Assembly: GCA_963816855.1 (NCBI GenBank)
Contig: CAWFMA010000009.1
Coordinates: 120,626-184,625, forward strand
DNA: 64,000 nucleotides
Direction of reading: 5' to 3'
Origin: DASTFP01 sp963816855
GTDB lineage: Bacteria > Verrucomicrobiota > Verrucomicrobiia > Chthoniobacterales > Terrimicrobiaceae
In this document: positions 26,999 to 36,762 of the stretch, piece after piece
Layout of the letters: each line of letters begins with the position of its first letter
Position numbering within the stretch: position 1 is the first letter of the stretch
Program-made: the position numbers and the translations under genes
Notes under the pieces: generated by a model
Told to the model about the DNA's origin: nothing
The model's input: the letters and a program-made list of their open reading frames with translations, nothing else
Database searches by the model: none

Positions 26999-28576
26999 AT
27001 GACTCCCCAAACCTCCAATGCTTACGATCAGGTTCCCTACCCGAGCCTCGCGCATGTCCAGACGCACCCCGACCGCCTGGCGACGATTGCGACTCTTTTT
27101 GGCATGCACCCCCCGCCGGTTCAGCGTTGCCGGGTTCTGGAACTTGGATGCGGAGACGGCACGAACATCATCTCGATGGCTTACGCGCTGCCCGGAAGCA
27201 CATTCCTCGGGATCGATTCGGCAGCCCGCCCCACGAGCGAGGGGAACCGCGCGATTGCCGAGCTAGGCCTGCCAAATGTCAGCCTCCGGCAAGACGATAT
27301 CGAGAAATTTCGCGCCGACCCGGCATCGTTCGACTACATTATCGCGCACGGCGTCTATTCCTGGGTTTCCCCGGCCGTGCGGGACCGCATCCTGGCGATC
27401 TGCCGCGAGTATCTTTCACCGAACGGCGTCGCTTACGTTAGCTATAATACCTATCCTGGCTGCCACCTGCGCAACATGGTCCGTGAGATGATGCTCTTCC
27501 ATGTGCGTGACCGTTCCAGCGCTAATGATAAGATCAACCAGGGACGGGCCCTCCTGGCGTTTCTCGTCGACTCGAAAAAGCAGCCCGATCTTTACCGGAC
27601 GCTGCTGGCGAAGGAACTCGAGAACATCCGGGAGCGGAGCGACTCGGCATTCTATCACGACGATCTGAGTCCGGTAGCCCATCCGATTTATTTCCATGAG
27701 TTTGCGGATCACGCCAGGGAGCACGGCTTGCAATTTCTCGGCGACGCGATGTTCAACGAGATGCAGGCGGATGAGTACCAACCCGCGGCCCTCGCCGCGC
27801 TCGAAGAGTTGGAAAGCGACATCATCGCCCGGGAGCAATATCTGGATTTCCTGATGTGCCGGAGGTTCCGGCGAACGCTTCTCTGCCACCGCGAAATTGC
27901 GCTCGATTACAAGGTTCGAGAAGAGGCAGTTTCCGGCTCCTATGCGGCGGCCGATGTGCGTCCTGCGTCGCAACATCCTGACATCCAAGGCCCGGTCATC
28001 GAAGAGTTTCGGGCGCAAAGAGAATCGGCGATTCAAACAAATCGGCCCCTGGACAAGGCAGCCCTCACGCATCTCGGCGAATGCTGGCCCCAGTCGGTAT
28101 CGTTTCAGGACCTTTTGAAAGCGGCTCGGCACCTGGCGCCGCCCGAGGCGCGAGAAAACAGCCGGGCCGAGGAGGATGCCGCGGCGCTTCGCAGCCTGCT
28201 CGTGCGCGCTTACGCGGCGGGAATCGTCGAACTTCATCTCTGGTCGCCCAACCTTGTCACGAAGGCAAGCGCCCGCCCGCTAGCCAGCCCGGTCGCCCGG
28301 TTCGAGAGTCGCCGCGGGACGCGGGTCACCACCTTGCGTCACACCGGCCTTGAATTGAGCGACCAGAACAGCCGGGACCTCCTCGAACTTCTCGACGGAA
28401 CACGAGACTTTGACGCGTTGGTCGATGCGCTTGCCACCCTGGTCTTGGAAGGAAAGGCCCACGTGCGACGGGGAAACGAGCTGATCACCGAGCCCTCGCA
28501 ACTCCAGGCAATTATCTCGAGCGAACTTCCGCGCGCCCTTGAACGCCTCGCCCGCTCCGCGCTCCTCGTGAGCTAA
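26999..28576 (+). CDS. class I SAM methyltransferase with methyltransferase-regulatory domain
   Basis: This 525-aa protein has an N-terminal SAM-binding Rossmann domain: motif I VLELGCGDGTNIISMA at residues 46-61, acidic loop FLGIDSA, and DYIIAHGVYSWV. It is followed by NGVAYVSYNTYPGCHLRNMV and a long C-terminal part matching the predicted methyltransferase-regulatory domain (MethyTransf_Reg). The family is scattered in bacteria and its substrate is unknown. It is divergent from tssA with an 86-bp shared gap, inside the T6SS core, so co-regulation is possible. A second methyltransferase gene converges on it from the right. Confidence 0.88.
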   Translation: MTPQTSNAYDQVPYPSLAHVQTHPDRLATIATLFGMHPPPVQRCRVLELGCGDGTNIISMAYALPGSTFLGIDSAARPTSEGNRAIAELGLPNVSLRQDDIEKFRADPASFDYIIAHGVYSWVSPAVRDRILAICREYLSPNGVAYVSYNTYPGCHLRNMVREMMLFHVRDRSSANDKINQGRALLAFLVDSKKQPDLYRTLLAKELENIRERSDSAFYHDDLSPVAHPIYFHEFADHAREHGLQFLGDAMFNEMQADEYQPAALAALEELESDIIAREQYLDFLMCRRFRRTLLCHREIALDYKVREEAVSGSYAAADVRPASQHPDIQGPVIEEFRAQRESAIQTNRPLDKAALTHLGECWPQSVSFQDLLKAARHLAPPEARENSRAEEDAAALRSLLVRAYAAGIVELHLWSPNLVTKASARPLASPVARFESRRGTRVTTLRHTGLELSDQNSRDLLELLDGTRDFDALVDALATLVLEGKAHVRRGNELITEPSQLQAIISSELPRALERLARSALLVS

Positions 28577-28594
28577 CCAGGCTCGGCCCGCGCA

Positions 28595-30097
28595 TCAGTT
28601 TTCCTGCACGACCAGCAATCCGGCGCGGAGCAATCGTTTGACCAGCGGAAGCCCGGAATCGGCGGCGGCAGCGAAGTCCGTCCCGTCGCTCTCCCCGACG
28701 CTGGAAATCATTTCGCGCACGGTGCGCGCTCCATGGCACTGCGAAAGCAGAAAGAGCACCCGTGTATCGATGGTTGAACGGTGTTCGATACCGTTAGCCG
28801 GAACGAGGACGAGAGACTGGCTTAGCCACCCTCCCTCGCCGGCCACCAGTTTCTGCTCAAGCAAATGATCGGGATGCAGCGCCACCCGGCGATCGAGCAG
28901 CGCCTCGTCGTCGATCTCCGCCAGAATGTCCTCCGCGGCAAACATCCGCTGAATTTGCGGGCCGGCATCGGTCGCCACCGCCGCCCCAGCCAGATTTTCA
29001 CCATGAAACCAGTTCTCTGACGCCTGACGCTTCCGCAAAATCACCGCCCCCAGGGCTAGGCGCGAGATTTTCTGGAACCGATAGTAATCGACCCAACGGT
29101 CAAGCTGTTCCGCGTACGACGCGCTGCGAATCGATTCCGTCTGTCGGAGGGCGTTCGCAGCATAGCTCAGGGGGTCCTGGCTCGATGCTCGCAAGAGCCA
29201 GCAATCGCACCCGGAACCTGCAGCCCAGCCGCGGGGGCGCTCAAACCAGTCGCTTTCGCCTTGATGGTGCCAGCTGATGAGACTGATGGCGCAGCCGCCC
29301 TCGTTGAGATAGCGCGGCGATTCCCGCACCATCAATTGCGAAACCCCATCGCCGGCCATCCCTGGACTCTGGAACATCAAGCTCGATTCCGGAGAAACAA
29401 TAAACGGGGGATTCGAGACGATCAGATCAAACCTTTCGCCGGCGACCGGCTCGAAGAAACTCCCTTGTTTGAAAGAGACGTTTTCGATGGCATTCAGCCG
29501 GGCGTTCATGGCAGCGAAGTTCAGGGCCCTGGCGTTTGTGTCGGTGGCCACGACGCACTTTGCATGGGCCGCGGCCAGCAACGCGTGAATGCCGGCGCCG
29601 GTGCCCACGTCGAGCGCGCTAACGACAGGATTTCGAAAGGTTAATCTGGTTAGCGAAACCGACGAGGGACTCGCTCCGCTCATGACAAAATCGGCCCGCA
29701 GCGGTTCTCCTTCCGCGGGAATAAAATCGCTAAACAAAAGAAAATCCCTCCAGGGAGCCAGCCGCGCCGTTGCGCGAACGCCATCGCCGTCGCGCTTGAT
29801 CACGCCGCCTGCGATCAGACGCTCGATGTCCGCGGGAAACACGGCGAGACGTGCCGCCGCGTCGGGGATTATGGCTCCCAGGATGAAAAGCCGGACCAAG
29901 GAATGAAACGGCGAAGGTTCGGCGCTGCGCCGCATGGCACATTGCACATCGATCATGCGGTCGTTCCGTCCCTCGAGCACATCAGTGACCGCCGTTTCGC
30001 GATAGCCGGCCTGATGCAGCGCCTCGCGCAATATTGAAAGGTCCCCGGCGCGATCGGGGTGGAAGGGACCATTTTCCGGATTTTCAACCATTCCCAT
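28595..30097 (-). CDS. N5-glutamine/small-domain (MTS) methyltransferase
   Basis: This 500-aa protein has an N-terminal helical part, motif I ALDVGTGAGIHALLAAAHA near residue 161, and the catalytic IVSNPPFIVSPE at about 228. NPPF/Y defines methyltransferases that act on planar amide or amino nitrogens (PrmC/HemK, RsmC and N6-adenine types). A C-terminal 150-residue domain is unrecognised. Starts at ATG 30097 or 30091 fit; the frame further upstream lacks family likeness. It is 55 bp after tagF in the same direction and may end the tssK-L-M-tagF operon. A T6SS role is inferred from position only. Confidence 0.82.
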   Translation of the reverse strand: MGMVENPENGPFHPDRAGDLSILREALHQAGYRETAVTDVLEGRNDRMIDVQCAMRRSAEPSPFHSLVRLFILGAIIPDAAARLAVFPADIERLIAGGVIKRDGDGVRATARLAPWRDFLLFSDFIPAEGEPLRADFVMSGASPSSVSLTRLTFRNPVVSALDVGTGAGIHALLAAAHAKCVVATDTNARALNFAAMNARLNAIENVSFKQGSFFEPVAGERFDLIVSNPPFIVSPESSLMFQSPGMAGDGVSQLMVRESPRYLNEGGCAISLISWHHQGESDWFERPRGWAAGSGCDCWLLRASSQDPLSYAANALRQTESIRSASYAEQLDRWVDYYRFQKISRLALGAVILRKRQASENWFHGENLAGAAVATDAGPQIQRMFAAEDILAEIDDEALLDRRVALHPDHLLEQKLVAGEGGWLSQSLVLVPANGIEHRSTIDTRVLFLLSQCHGARTVREMISSVGESDGTDFAAAADSGLPLVKRLLRAGLLVVQEN

Positions 30098-30152
30098 AGA
30101 TTTTACCGAGAGAGAGGAGGCCGCCCCGCGCGCCTTCGAGGCCAGGCGGCAG

Positions 30153-31118
30153 TCAAGCAGCCCCCTTCCGGGGCCCTGCCGCCGAATCCGCGCCGGTCTT
30201 AAGCAGTTCCCGAATGAGACTCTCGTGCTCCTTTCGAAACTCGTCCGGGATTCTGCCGCCTTCCAGAGTTGCAACTGCCAGCGTCTCCGGCTTCGCGCGC
30301 AAGCAGTAGAATTCCTTTTTCAACGGCTCTCCGCACGTCGCGTCAACCCAGGATTCGGCCAGGGGAAGGGTCAACAATATCGGCGCGTCCCTTCCCAGTC
30401 GAAACTCGAGCAACCGCATCCAAAAGCTGAGAGTCTCCGCCTCCAGGCCGGCGACCGAGGGAAGGCGAATTTGGCCCCCGCCGAAATCATTCTCGAGCTC
30501 GGCATGGACCCGATAAGCGATTTGCCAGAGTCCCTCCAGATCAGCACTGAGGCCAAGGCGCTTGAAAAACTCATAGAAATCGAGGTCCGTGGCAGCGGCT
30601 GTCCTAATGCTTGCCGTCGAATGTCTCAATTGATCGAGGGCTTGACCAAGAACGGCCCTCACCTCGTTTGCGGACTGAGTGGCCTTGCACTGCCGTTCAA
30701 TCTCGGCCAGACAGGGATAGACGCTGGTCAACGCCCAACTGAAGGGAATACCCAGGCAATGGGCGCAGACGACCAGGGGATATTGCGTCCGATTCTTTCC
30801 ATCGCGCGAGGACCAGATTCGTCCGGCCAGGAAAGCGTCGCCGCGCTTCCAGAGAAAGATGTGCTTGAACTCCGCGAGCCGTCGGGCGCCATCCAGTCTT
30901 TCCCATTCGCCGGAGTTTACCTGGCCTCCGATGCCATCCACGTAGAGGATTTGCTTCGCCAGCAAGAGGCTTTCCGTCTCGAGTCCGATATCGTCGATAT
31001 GGTCGTCCCATCCGGGATGCTTGCCAAAGGCGCCAAGCCAGATTTGCGGTTTTGGGCCGCGGCCGAAAAATCTTTGTCCCTCGCGCAAAAATCTTTTCCA
31101 GAACCGGCTCATCTTCAA
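30153..31118 (-). CDS. tagF: TagF/ImpM-like T6SS-associated protein
   Basis: This 321-aa protein starts about MKMSRFWKRFLREGQ, then WLGAFGKHPGWDDHIDDIG, VNSGEWERLDGARRLAEF and FLAGRIWSSRDGKNRTQYPLVV. The FGKHPGWDDH and DGKNRTQYP blocks occupy the places of the ImpM/TagF motifs (GKLPSRGDF and DSVGRxFPL), so I assign it as a divergent TagF. TagF acts as a negative post-translational regulator in Pseudomonas and Agrobacterium. Its ATG overlaps the tssM stop by 4 bp, indicating coupling. The assignment is by motif position and locus; it could be a separate T6SS-linked family. Confidence 0.6.
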   Translation of the reverse strand: MKMSRFWKRFLREGQRFFGRGPKPQIWLGAFGKHPGWDDHIDDIGLETESLLLAKQILYVDGIGGQVNSGEWERLDGARRLAEFKHIFLWKRGDAFLAGRIWSSRDGKNRTQYPLVVCAHCLGIPFSWALTSVYPCLAEIERQCKATQSANEVRAVLGQALDQLRHSTASIRTAAATDLDFYEFFKRLGLSADLEGLWQIAYRVHAELENDFGGGQIRLPSVAGLEAETLSFWMRLLEFRLGRDAPILLTLPLAESWVDATCGEPLKKEFYCLRAKPETLAVATLEGGRIPDEFRKEHESLIRELLKTGADSAAGPRKGAA

Positions 31119-34100
31119 TTGTTCGGAAAGACGCCTTGCCGGGTTGGCCAGGTCGGAAGCTTCGGAAGGGCGTATTCAAAAATGAGAACCGCAATCACCT
31201 CGGGGTGGGCGTCGTCGATTCTAACCTCCCAATTGACCCCGTCCTGCGCGAAGGCGGAGGTCTCCCTGGTCTTGGTCAAGAGCCGCACCGCGCTCCAGTT
31301 CGACCCGCTTGGGACTTCGTGCTTTTCAGGATCGTATCGATGAAAATGGAAGACGGTATCCGCGGGAAGTTTGTCGATGAGCAACTTGCGCTGGCCTACC
31401 GCAACCCGGCCTTGTTTGCCCAGGTTGGCGTGATCTCCGGAGATGGGCGTGCCGGCTCTGAGTTCGTACCTTACCTCGCTGGTTTGGGCCCCGGGTTTGC
31501 CCGCCGGCGCCGCCTGGGACCCGCCCATCGAGACCGACACCGAGGCGATGGTTCCGTTTGGCGAGACGAGACCTCGCAGGACGGGGTCAAGCAGGGCGAC
31601 TTGTTTATCCAAAGCTTCAAGGGGAGCTTTCGATCCCGTTTGAATCCTCTTGAACGTTTCGGACCGAAGATCCCTATGCATCATCGCGACGAGCTTGGCG
31701 GCCGCTCTGACCTGGTCGGCCGTGAGCGCCTGCTCCTCGGGCGGCCAGACGAGAGGGAACCTCAACAATGGCGCCAAAGAATCCTTTGCCTGCTTCAAGT
31801 AGGCCTTGAAGAATTCGTCGGCGAGACGCCGTTCCGCATACCCGAGCCAATAAGCGCAAACCGACGCGCACTCCTTTTTGAACTGCCCCTCATAGGCTTC
31901 CACTTCCTTGCGGATTCGCGCGATTTCGTCGATGGCCTTTCCAAGACCGGCCCATTCGCTCCCGATCAAGCCGTCCAGTTGTGCCCCGAACTGGGTCGTT
32001 CCGAAGCTTTGTGAGTAAAGACCGAAGCGGACATTTGCCACCGGTCCCCGCCCCGCATAGTCTCCGAGGTAGGCGTCGTCGAGCGCCTTGAGTTCCGCCA
32101 CGTTCAAGCCTTGAAGTCCAACTTGAATTTCTTTGAGAATGCCGTTGAGCCTGGCGCGGATCTCCTTCAGCAACGGTGTCTGTTCGCCAGCCTGCGTCTC
32201 GGCGGACAGGGCTTCGGTGACAAGCTCGTCCAGCATTGATTTGAGGACGCTTTGTTGGTTGGTCCGCTCCTTAATAATTTGGTCGTAGGCGGCTGCAAGG
32301 GAAACGGGTCCCTCCTTGAATAGCCCGGCCGCTTTGGCGCGCTGAAGTTTCTCATCGAGCGCAACATTGACTTTTTGCAACTCCTTAAAGGGCGTCTCCA
32401 GGAGCGGATCGCGCTGTTGAATTCCGCCCTGATTCGCTGCTGCTTGAAAGAGGGCAGTTTCCCTGGGCGCAAATTCACCCTTCAAAAAACCCGCCAGCTC
32501 GACAATGAGTTTCCAACGGGCTTCCGAGGCCGCAAGGGACTGCAGCGCGTTTTTCCTAAAGCTTTCGATGCCCATGTCTATGGGCTGATTGTAGCCCGGG
32601 CTGCCCTTGACCAGCGTGTTGCCGCCGCTAAGCCAGTCGGCAGGCCATTTTTGCGCCCCGTCCCCTTTCGAATAGGTCCAATTCGTCAGTTCAGCCAGCC
32701 GGGCATCGTAGTCCCGCCCCGAGACATACTTCTGCAGTGGTCCCAGCGCCGCATCCGGCGGCGCGATCTTGTCGCCGGAATTTTGACGGCGCTTCGCAAT
32801 CCCCGCCTCGACCCTGATAAGGCTCAACAGGGCGTTGAGCTCGAGATTTGGGTCGGTGTTGGAGCCCGTCGGCGCCGCCGAGATCTTGCTCCGCGCGGAA
32901 TCCACCAGCGGCTTTACGACGCTCCCTTCGAGAACGATTCTCTGGGCGCGCATCTTTTCGGCGCCGAGATTCCCGGTGAGACTATAGAATGGGCGGAATA
33001 TCGAAGAGATCCGCAATTGCGAACCTGTAAAATCGCGCAAGGCCGTGTGGAATTCGATCAGACTTTTCCCCGCTCCATCAAAGAGGTCCCTGGTCCTGCT
33101 GCGGATCCCCCTGCCAACCGGCTCGTCGCCGTTGTAGGCGAAGCCGCCTCCCTCGGCCGGCGAAACGATGGGCATCCACTCGTTGGCGGCATTCCAGCCC
33201 TCGCTGGCCCGCAGCCAGTATCCGCTCTGATGGCCGATGCTGTCCTTCATCGCCCGATAGCCAAGCAGAGACAAAAACAGGAAAACCAGGAGGGCAAGCG
33301 CGCCAACGGCCAGCACGGCCAGTTTCCTTCGCCGGAGCATGCGCAGCGCGTTCGTCGCCCGCGTCACCAACCCCCACTCGCGGAAGATCTTCTCGATAAA
33401 GAGATCTCTCAAAAAGTATGAGGTCTCGCGCTCCCAGACCCGGCCGGAAGGCAGGTCGTCCACCGAGACCCCAATGGCCTCGGCAAGCTCCTGATCGAGC
33501 TCGGAACCCTCGCGCAACGAGGAGGTGAAATAGATGCCTCGGAGAAAAAGCGGCCGTGCCGACCACTCGCTCTTGACGAAAATCGTGGTCAGGTACCGGC
33601 GGAGGCTCGGCGCAATCAATGAAATGCTGTTGGGAAAAGCGTAGAGGCGATCCACCTCGTCGGTCCGGCGAAGAGCCGGGTCCTTGGCGACGGGGTCTTC
33701 GAGGAGCTTCAAACGGCGATGACGCAACCGCTCGATAACGATCCGCAAATGTTGCTCCATCAAGTCGACCTGGAATGGGGTGTCTATCGAGTCCGGGCTC
33801 GACCAACCGAGAATCTGCCGTTGCGCGCCCGGATCATCGACATCCTCAAAAAACTCGCGGAACCCGTTCAGGAGGTCGCACTTTGAGATAATCACGTAGA
33901 CCGGAAACCGGATATCGAGCTCGCGCTGGATGTTCTCGAGCTGGCGGGCAATCACGCCGGCTCTCTCGTCGATTCTCTTCTCCGAATCCCTGACCAAGCT
34001 GTCTGCCGGAATGACCAGGAGGAGCCCGTTAATGGGACAGTTCGGCCTGTGTTTGCGCAAAAGCGCGAGAAATTCCTTCCACTCGCTGGTCGCACCCGTG

Positions 34101-34672
34101 GGGATCTCTTCGAAGAGCAGGCGACCGGCGGTATCGAGGATGACGGCATAATTCGTGAACCACCAATTCATGTTGATGGTGCCGCCCACGCCCTGAAAGT
34201 CATCCTGCATTCCGGGGGGAAAGCCTACGTCGCTATGCCTGATCGCTTCGGATTTTCCCGCGGCGGGCTCGCCGACGACCACGTACCACGGAAGTTTGTA
34301 AAGATTCTTGCCCGCGGCATTGAACTTATCGAGCCCCTGCTGAAAGCGATTGCGCAAATCTTCGACCCGCGCCTTGCGCGCGGGATCGTTGATCGAGGCC
34401 GGCGTGGCCTTGGTGTTCTGCTGAAGCTCGCCTCCGAGGGCGGCAGTTTTCGCCTCTCGCCGGCTCTTGAGGATGTAAGAATAGATGCCGAGGACTACGA
34501 CAACGAAAAGGACACCAATGCCGACGATCAACGCTACCGTCGGGCTGAATCCCACGCCGATCCCGATGAGGCTCAGCGCGCTCAGGAGATAGATGGTATT
34601 CCTAAGCCACGACGGAAGGTTGACGAACGAACCGAGGAGCGAGAACAGCTCGCTGATGACTGAAAATTGCAT
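31115..34672 (-). CDS. tssM: TssM (IcmF), T6SS membrane-complex protein
   Basis: This 1185-aa protein has two N-terminal membrane segments (about residues 25-68) and a cytoplasmic NTPase-like domain with Walker A VVVGEPAAGKSEAI near residue 134. The IcmF motifs VGGTINMNWWFTNYAVILDTAGRL follow. A third membrane segment (VLAVGALALLVFLFLSLLG, about 457-475) precedes a long periplasmic part with the TssM_C-like end (VNWEVRIDDAHPEVIAVL). It spans the envelope with TssL and would normally bind TssJ, which is not found here. It starts 7 bp after tssL and overlaps tagF. Confidence 0.97.
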   Translation of the reverse strand: MQFSVISELFSLLGSFVNLPSWLRNTIYLLSALSLIGIGVGFSPTVALIVGIGVLFVVVVLGIYSYILKSRREAKTAALGGELQQNTKATPASINDPARKARVEDLRNRFQQGLDKFNAAGKNLYKLPWYVVVGEPAAGKSEAIRHSDVGFPPGMQDDFQGVGGTINMNWWFTNYAVILDTAGRLLFEEIPTGATSEWKEFLALLRKHRPNCPINGLLLVIPADSLVRDSEKRIDERAGVIARQLENIQRELDIRFPVYVIISKCDLLNGFREFFEDVDDPGAQRQILGWSSPDSIDTPFQVDLMEQHLRIVIERLRHRRLKLLEDPVAKDPALRRTDEVDRLYAFPNSISLIAPSLRRYLTTIFVKSEWSARPLFLRGIYFTSSLREGSELDQELAEAIGVSVDDLPSGRVWERETSYFLRDLFIEKIFREWGLVTRATNALRMLRRRKLAVLAVGALALLVFLFLSLLGYRAMKDSIGHQSGYWLRASEGWNAANEWMPIVSPAEGGGFAYNGDEPVGRGIRSRTRDLFDGAGKSLIEFHTALRDFTGSQLRISSIFRPFYSLTGNLGAEKMRAQRIVLEGSVVKPLVDSARSKISAAPTGSNTDPNLELNALLSLIRVEAGIAKRRQNSGDKIAPPDAALGPLQKYVSGRDYDARLAELTNWTYSKGDGAQKWPADWLSGGNTLVKGSPGYNQPIDMGIESFRKNALQSLAASEARWKLIVELAGFLKGEFAPRETALFQAAANQGGIQQRDPLLETPFKELQKVNVALDEKLQRAKAAGLFKEGPVSLAAAYDQIIKERTNQQSVLKSMLDELVTEALSAETQAGEQTPLLKEIRARLNGILKEIQVGLQGLNVAELKALDDAYLGDYAGRGPVANVRFGLYSQSFGTTQFGAQLDGLIGSEWAGLGKAIDEIARIRKEVEAYEGQFKKECASVCAYWLGYAERRLADEFFKAYLKQAKDSLAPLLRFPLVWPPEEQALTADQVRAAAKLVAMMHRDLRSETFKRIQTGSKAPLEALDKQVALLDPVLRGLVSPNGTIASVSVSMGGSQAAPAGKPGAQTSEVRYELRAGTPISGDHANLGKQGRVAVGQRKLLIDKLPADTVFHFHRYDPEKHEVPSGSNWSAVRLLTKTRETSAFAQDGVNWEVRIDDAHPEVIAVLIFEYALPKLPTWPTRQGVFPNN

Positions 34673-34679
34673 CCGAAAC

Positions 34680-35372
34680 CTACTTCATCAAATCATGACG
34701 CAGAATCTCTTCGAGAGACTCGGTGAGACCAACCAGGCCCACGCGAAAGAGGTAAAAATTTACCGCGAGCGCCACGAGGGTAAGCGCGAGAAAGGCCAGC
34801 GCGATAGCGCCAATCTTTGACGAAGCCGGGTCAATAAGGTTGCGAGAATCGACGTGTTTGTATGCCTCGGGGCAAATGTGCGCGACGCGCTCCAGCCCCT
34901 CCACGCCGATGCGCTTGGCGATGGTCTCCATCTTCCTCCTGAGATATTCCGGCTGATTTGCGTACCATCCGGTGAAGCCCAGTCCGAGACAGACGTAGAA
35001 GATGACGAGGCGCTCGGTCGCCTCCGGGCTCGGGTCGTTCAGGGTCTCATCAAGCAAGTCGAAGAACTTCTCATCTCCCGCCAACTCATTCCGGGCATAG
35101 GCAAGCCGCTCCTTGTGCCATTGCCCGGCGCACCGAAGATTGCTTTCCGCGATAATCGAGTCGACGAAAAACGTGATCGGCATTTCCAGTTTCCCCGCCT
35201 GCAGGGCCAGCAATGGTTCGGCTTGCGCGCGCTTGTTGATGCCCTCGAGGAGGGCAATAATTTCGGGCCGGAGGGTTGCCAATTCGATCGCCTCGTTGCT
35301 TCCCTTCCTGGCAATGCGATTGAGGATGCAAATGTACTGAAAGAGAGGCTCATAGAGATCGAACAGGGTCAC
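34680..35372 (-). CDS. tssL: TssL (DotU/IcmH), T6SS inner-membrane protein
   Basis: This 230-aa protein has the DotU fold: LFDLYEPLFQYICILNRI, then VDSIIAESNLRCAGQWHKERLAYARNELAGDEKFFDLLDET and FYVCLGLGFTGWYA. A single C-terminal membrane anchor follows (IGAIALAFLALTLVALAVNF). There is no OmpA/peptidoglycan-binding extension, so anchoring to the wall must come from another protein. It lies 12 bp after tssK and 7 bp before tssM. In other systems it recruits the baseplate through TssK. Confidence 0.95.
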   Translation of the reverse strand: MTLFDLYEPLFQYICILNRIARKGSNEAIELATLRPEIIALLEGINKRAQAEPLLALQAGKLEMPITFFVDSIIAESNLRCAGQWHKERLAYARNELAGDEKFFDLLDETLNDPSPEATERLVIFYVCLGLGFTGWYANQPEYLRRKMETIAKRIGVEGLERVAHICPEAYKHVDSRNLIDPASSKIGAIALAFLALTLVALAVNFYLFRVGLVGLTESLEEILRHDLMK

Positions 35373-35384
35373 GGGGGGAGTCGA

Positions 35385-36761
35385 TTATCGCTGATCCGAA
35401 CCAGCCGGCAGGGTCATGTACATGCTAATCTGAAAATCCGAAGCGCCTTCGTCCGGCCATCGAATCACGGCGGATTTTTCCGCCTGGATTTGATCCCAGG
35501 CGCGCACCGAAGCGTTTCGCAGCAAGCGAAAATAGTGCAGACCGGCCTTGGCGGGAAGCTCAAGGGGAACATAGCGCTCCTCTTTCAGCAGCACCCCTCG
35601 AATCGCGCGCGCGGCCAAGCTCTTGGGCATCAGCTTGAACTCGTCGGGATTTTCCACGAGGTTCGCAAGCCCTCGAGGATCTTCCTTGGTTTCAATCCCA
35701 AGGAAGTAATCGTTGGGCAGCACAAAGTGTTTGTCTTCGAAAACCGCGGTCGGCACGTCGCCGACGTTTACGAAGGGGACTTTCATATAAGTCGGGGCCA
35801 CCGTGCCTCTCAACAGCGAGCGGATCTTCGCGCTCAGATCGCCAAAAGCCAGATAGGGATTGTCGTGATCGTAGGCCGGCACGTCGAAGACATCCCTGTC
35901 CGGGTGCAAGGCGGTCAACTCGCCCAGCAACTCGCGGAGCTCGAGATACATGAAAAACGGCGAGACATTGGGCGCTTCCGCCAGCGACGGCAGCCGGGCG
36001 CTGAAACGGTTTAGCGTCCGAAGCCGGAGAATCTGTTCGAACTGCAAGCCACGCAGGTTCTCCAGGCTGAATCCAGCGCGCGTGATCTGAACCACCAATT
36101 CCTTTCTGCTGGCTTCGACCTGGCTCGCCAGATCCCGGACCAGTTCGACCAGGACCGGCGAACCGCTCAGGACGATACATGGGCCGGCGTATTCCGAGTC
36201 CTGTCTGGGAAGGCCGACATCCTGCCCGGTGGCCCGAACCACGCGCAGCAGCGGAATCAATTCGAGGTCGGAAGGATCTTCGTTTTCGAGAACCAGGCGC
36301 GCGTTGACTCGGCGAACGATCAGCGGCTTCGGGTTCTCGCCGGTGTTCTCGTCAGCGCACTCGATTTCGTTGAGCCGGTACAAAACCTTTGCCCGGGCAT
36401 CCGTCGCGCTTCCCAGTTCCACGGTATTTCCCCGGCCCTCGAACCAAAGTGGCACCGCCAGAAAAATGTTGAGCATTCCTCCGCTCGTCGCGAACGATTG
36501 CTTGATGTCGATGGAAGGCAATTCCGCCTCGGCCGGATGGTTCACCTCGACCCCGCTCGGCATGATGGCCCGCAAACGATCAAAGCGCACCCGCATGTTC
36601 TCGAGATCGTCGGGGTTCAACCGGGCCTCGATCACCCCGTAGGGAAAAGCCCAGGAGAGACGGCGTTCGGCGGCAATCGCGTCCATGACCGCCTTTTGGC
36701 CGCGCTGAAGATGATGGGCCTGAAGAAACAGGCCCTCGTGCCAATGGATCCGCACCGCCAT
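35385..36761 (-). CDS. tssK: TssK, T6SS baseplate-membrane complex connector
   Basis: This 458-aa protein starts MAVRIHWHEGLFLQAHHLQRG, the TssK (ImpJ/VasE) signature, followed by SWAFPYGVIEARLNPDDLEN. The C-terminal head domain has GLHYFRLLRNASVRAWDQIQAEKSAVIRWPDE (conserved). It ends LPAGSDQR. Trimers link the TssFGE wedge to TssL and TssM. It starts 1 bp after the tagH-like gene stops, implying tight translational coupling. Length is typical. Confidence 0.96.
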   Translation of the reverse strand: MAVRIHWHEGLFLQAHHLQRGQKAVMDAIAAERRLSWAFPYGVIEARLNPDDLENMRVRFDRLRAIMPSGVEVNHPAEAELPSIDIKQSFATSGGMLNIFLAVPLWFEGRGNTVELGSATDARAKVLYRLNEIECADENTGENPKPLIVRRVNARLVLENEDPSDLELIPLLRVVRATGQDVGLPRQDSEYAGPCIVLSGSPVLVELVRDLASQVEASRKELVVQITRAGFSLENLRGLQFEQILRLRTLNRFSARLPSLAEAPNVSPFFMYLELRELLGELTALHPDRDVFDVPAYDHDNPYLAFGDLSAKIRSLLRGTVAPTYMKVPFVNVGDVPTAVFEDKHFVLPNDYFLGIETKEDPRGLANLVENPDEFKLMPKSLAARAIRGVLLKEERYVPLELPAKAGLHYFRLLRNASVRAWDQIQAEKSAVIRWPDEGASDFQISMYMTLPAGSDQR

Positions 36762-36762
36762 T

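Noticed and set aside
32375..33421. 348-codon plus-strand frame opposite tssM
   Set aside because: Arg/Gly/Pro-rich translation lying fully inside tssM; a GC-rich antisense artefact.
34854..36014. 386-codon plus-strand frame opposite tssL and tssK
   Set aside because: Fully antisense to two well-recognised genes; no domain.
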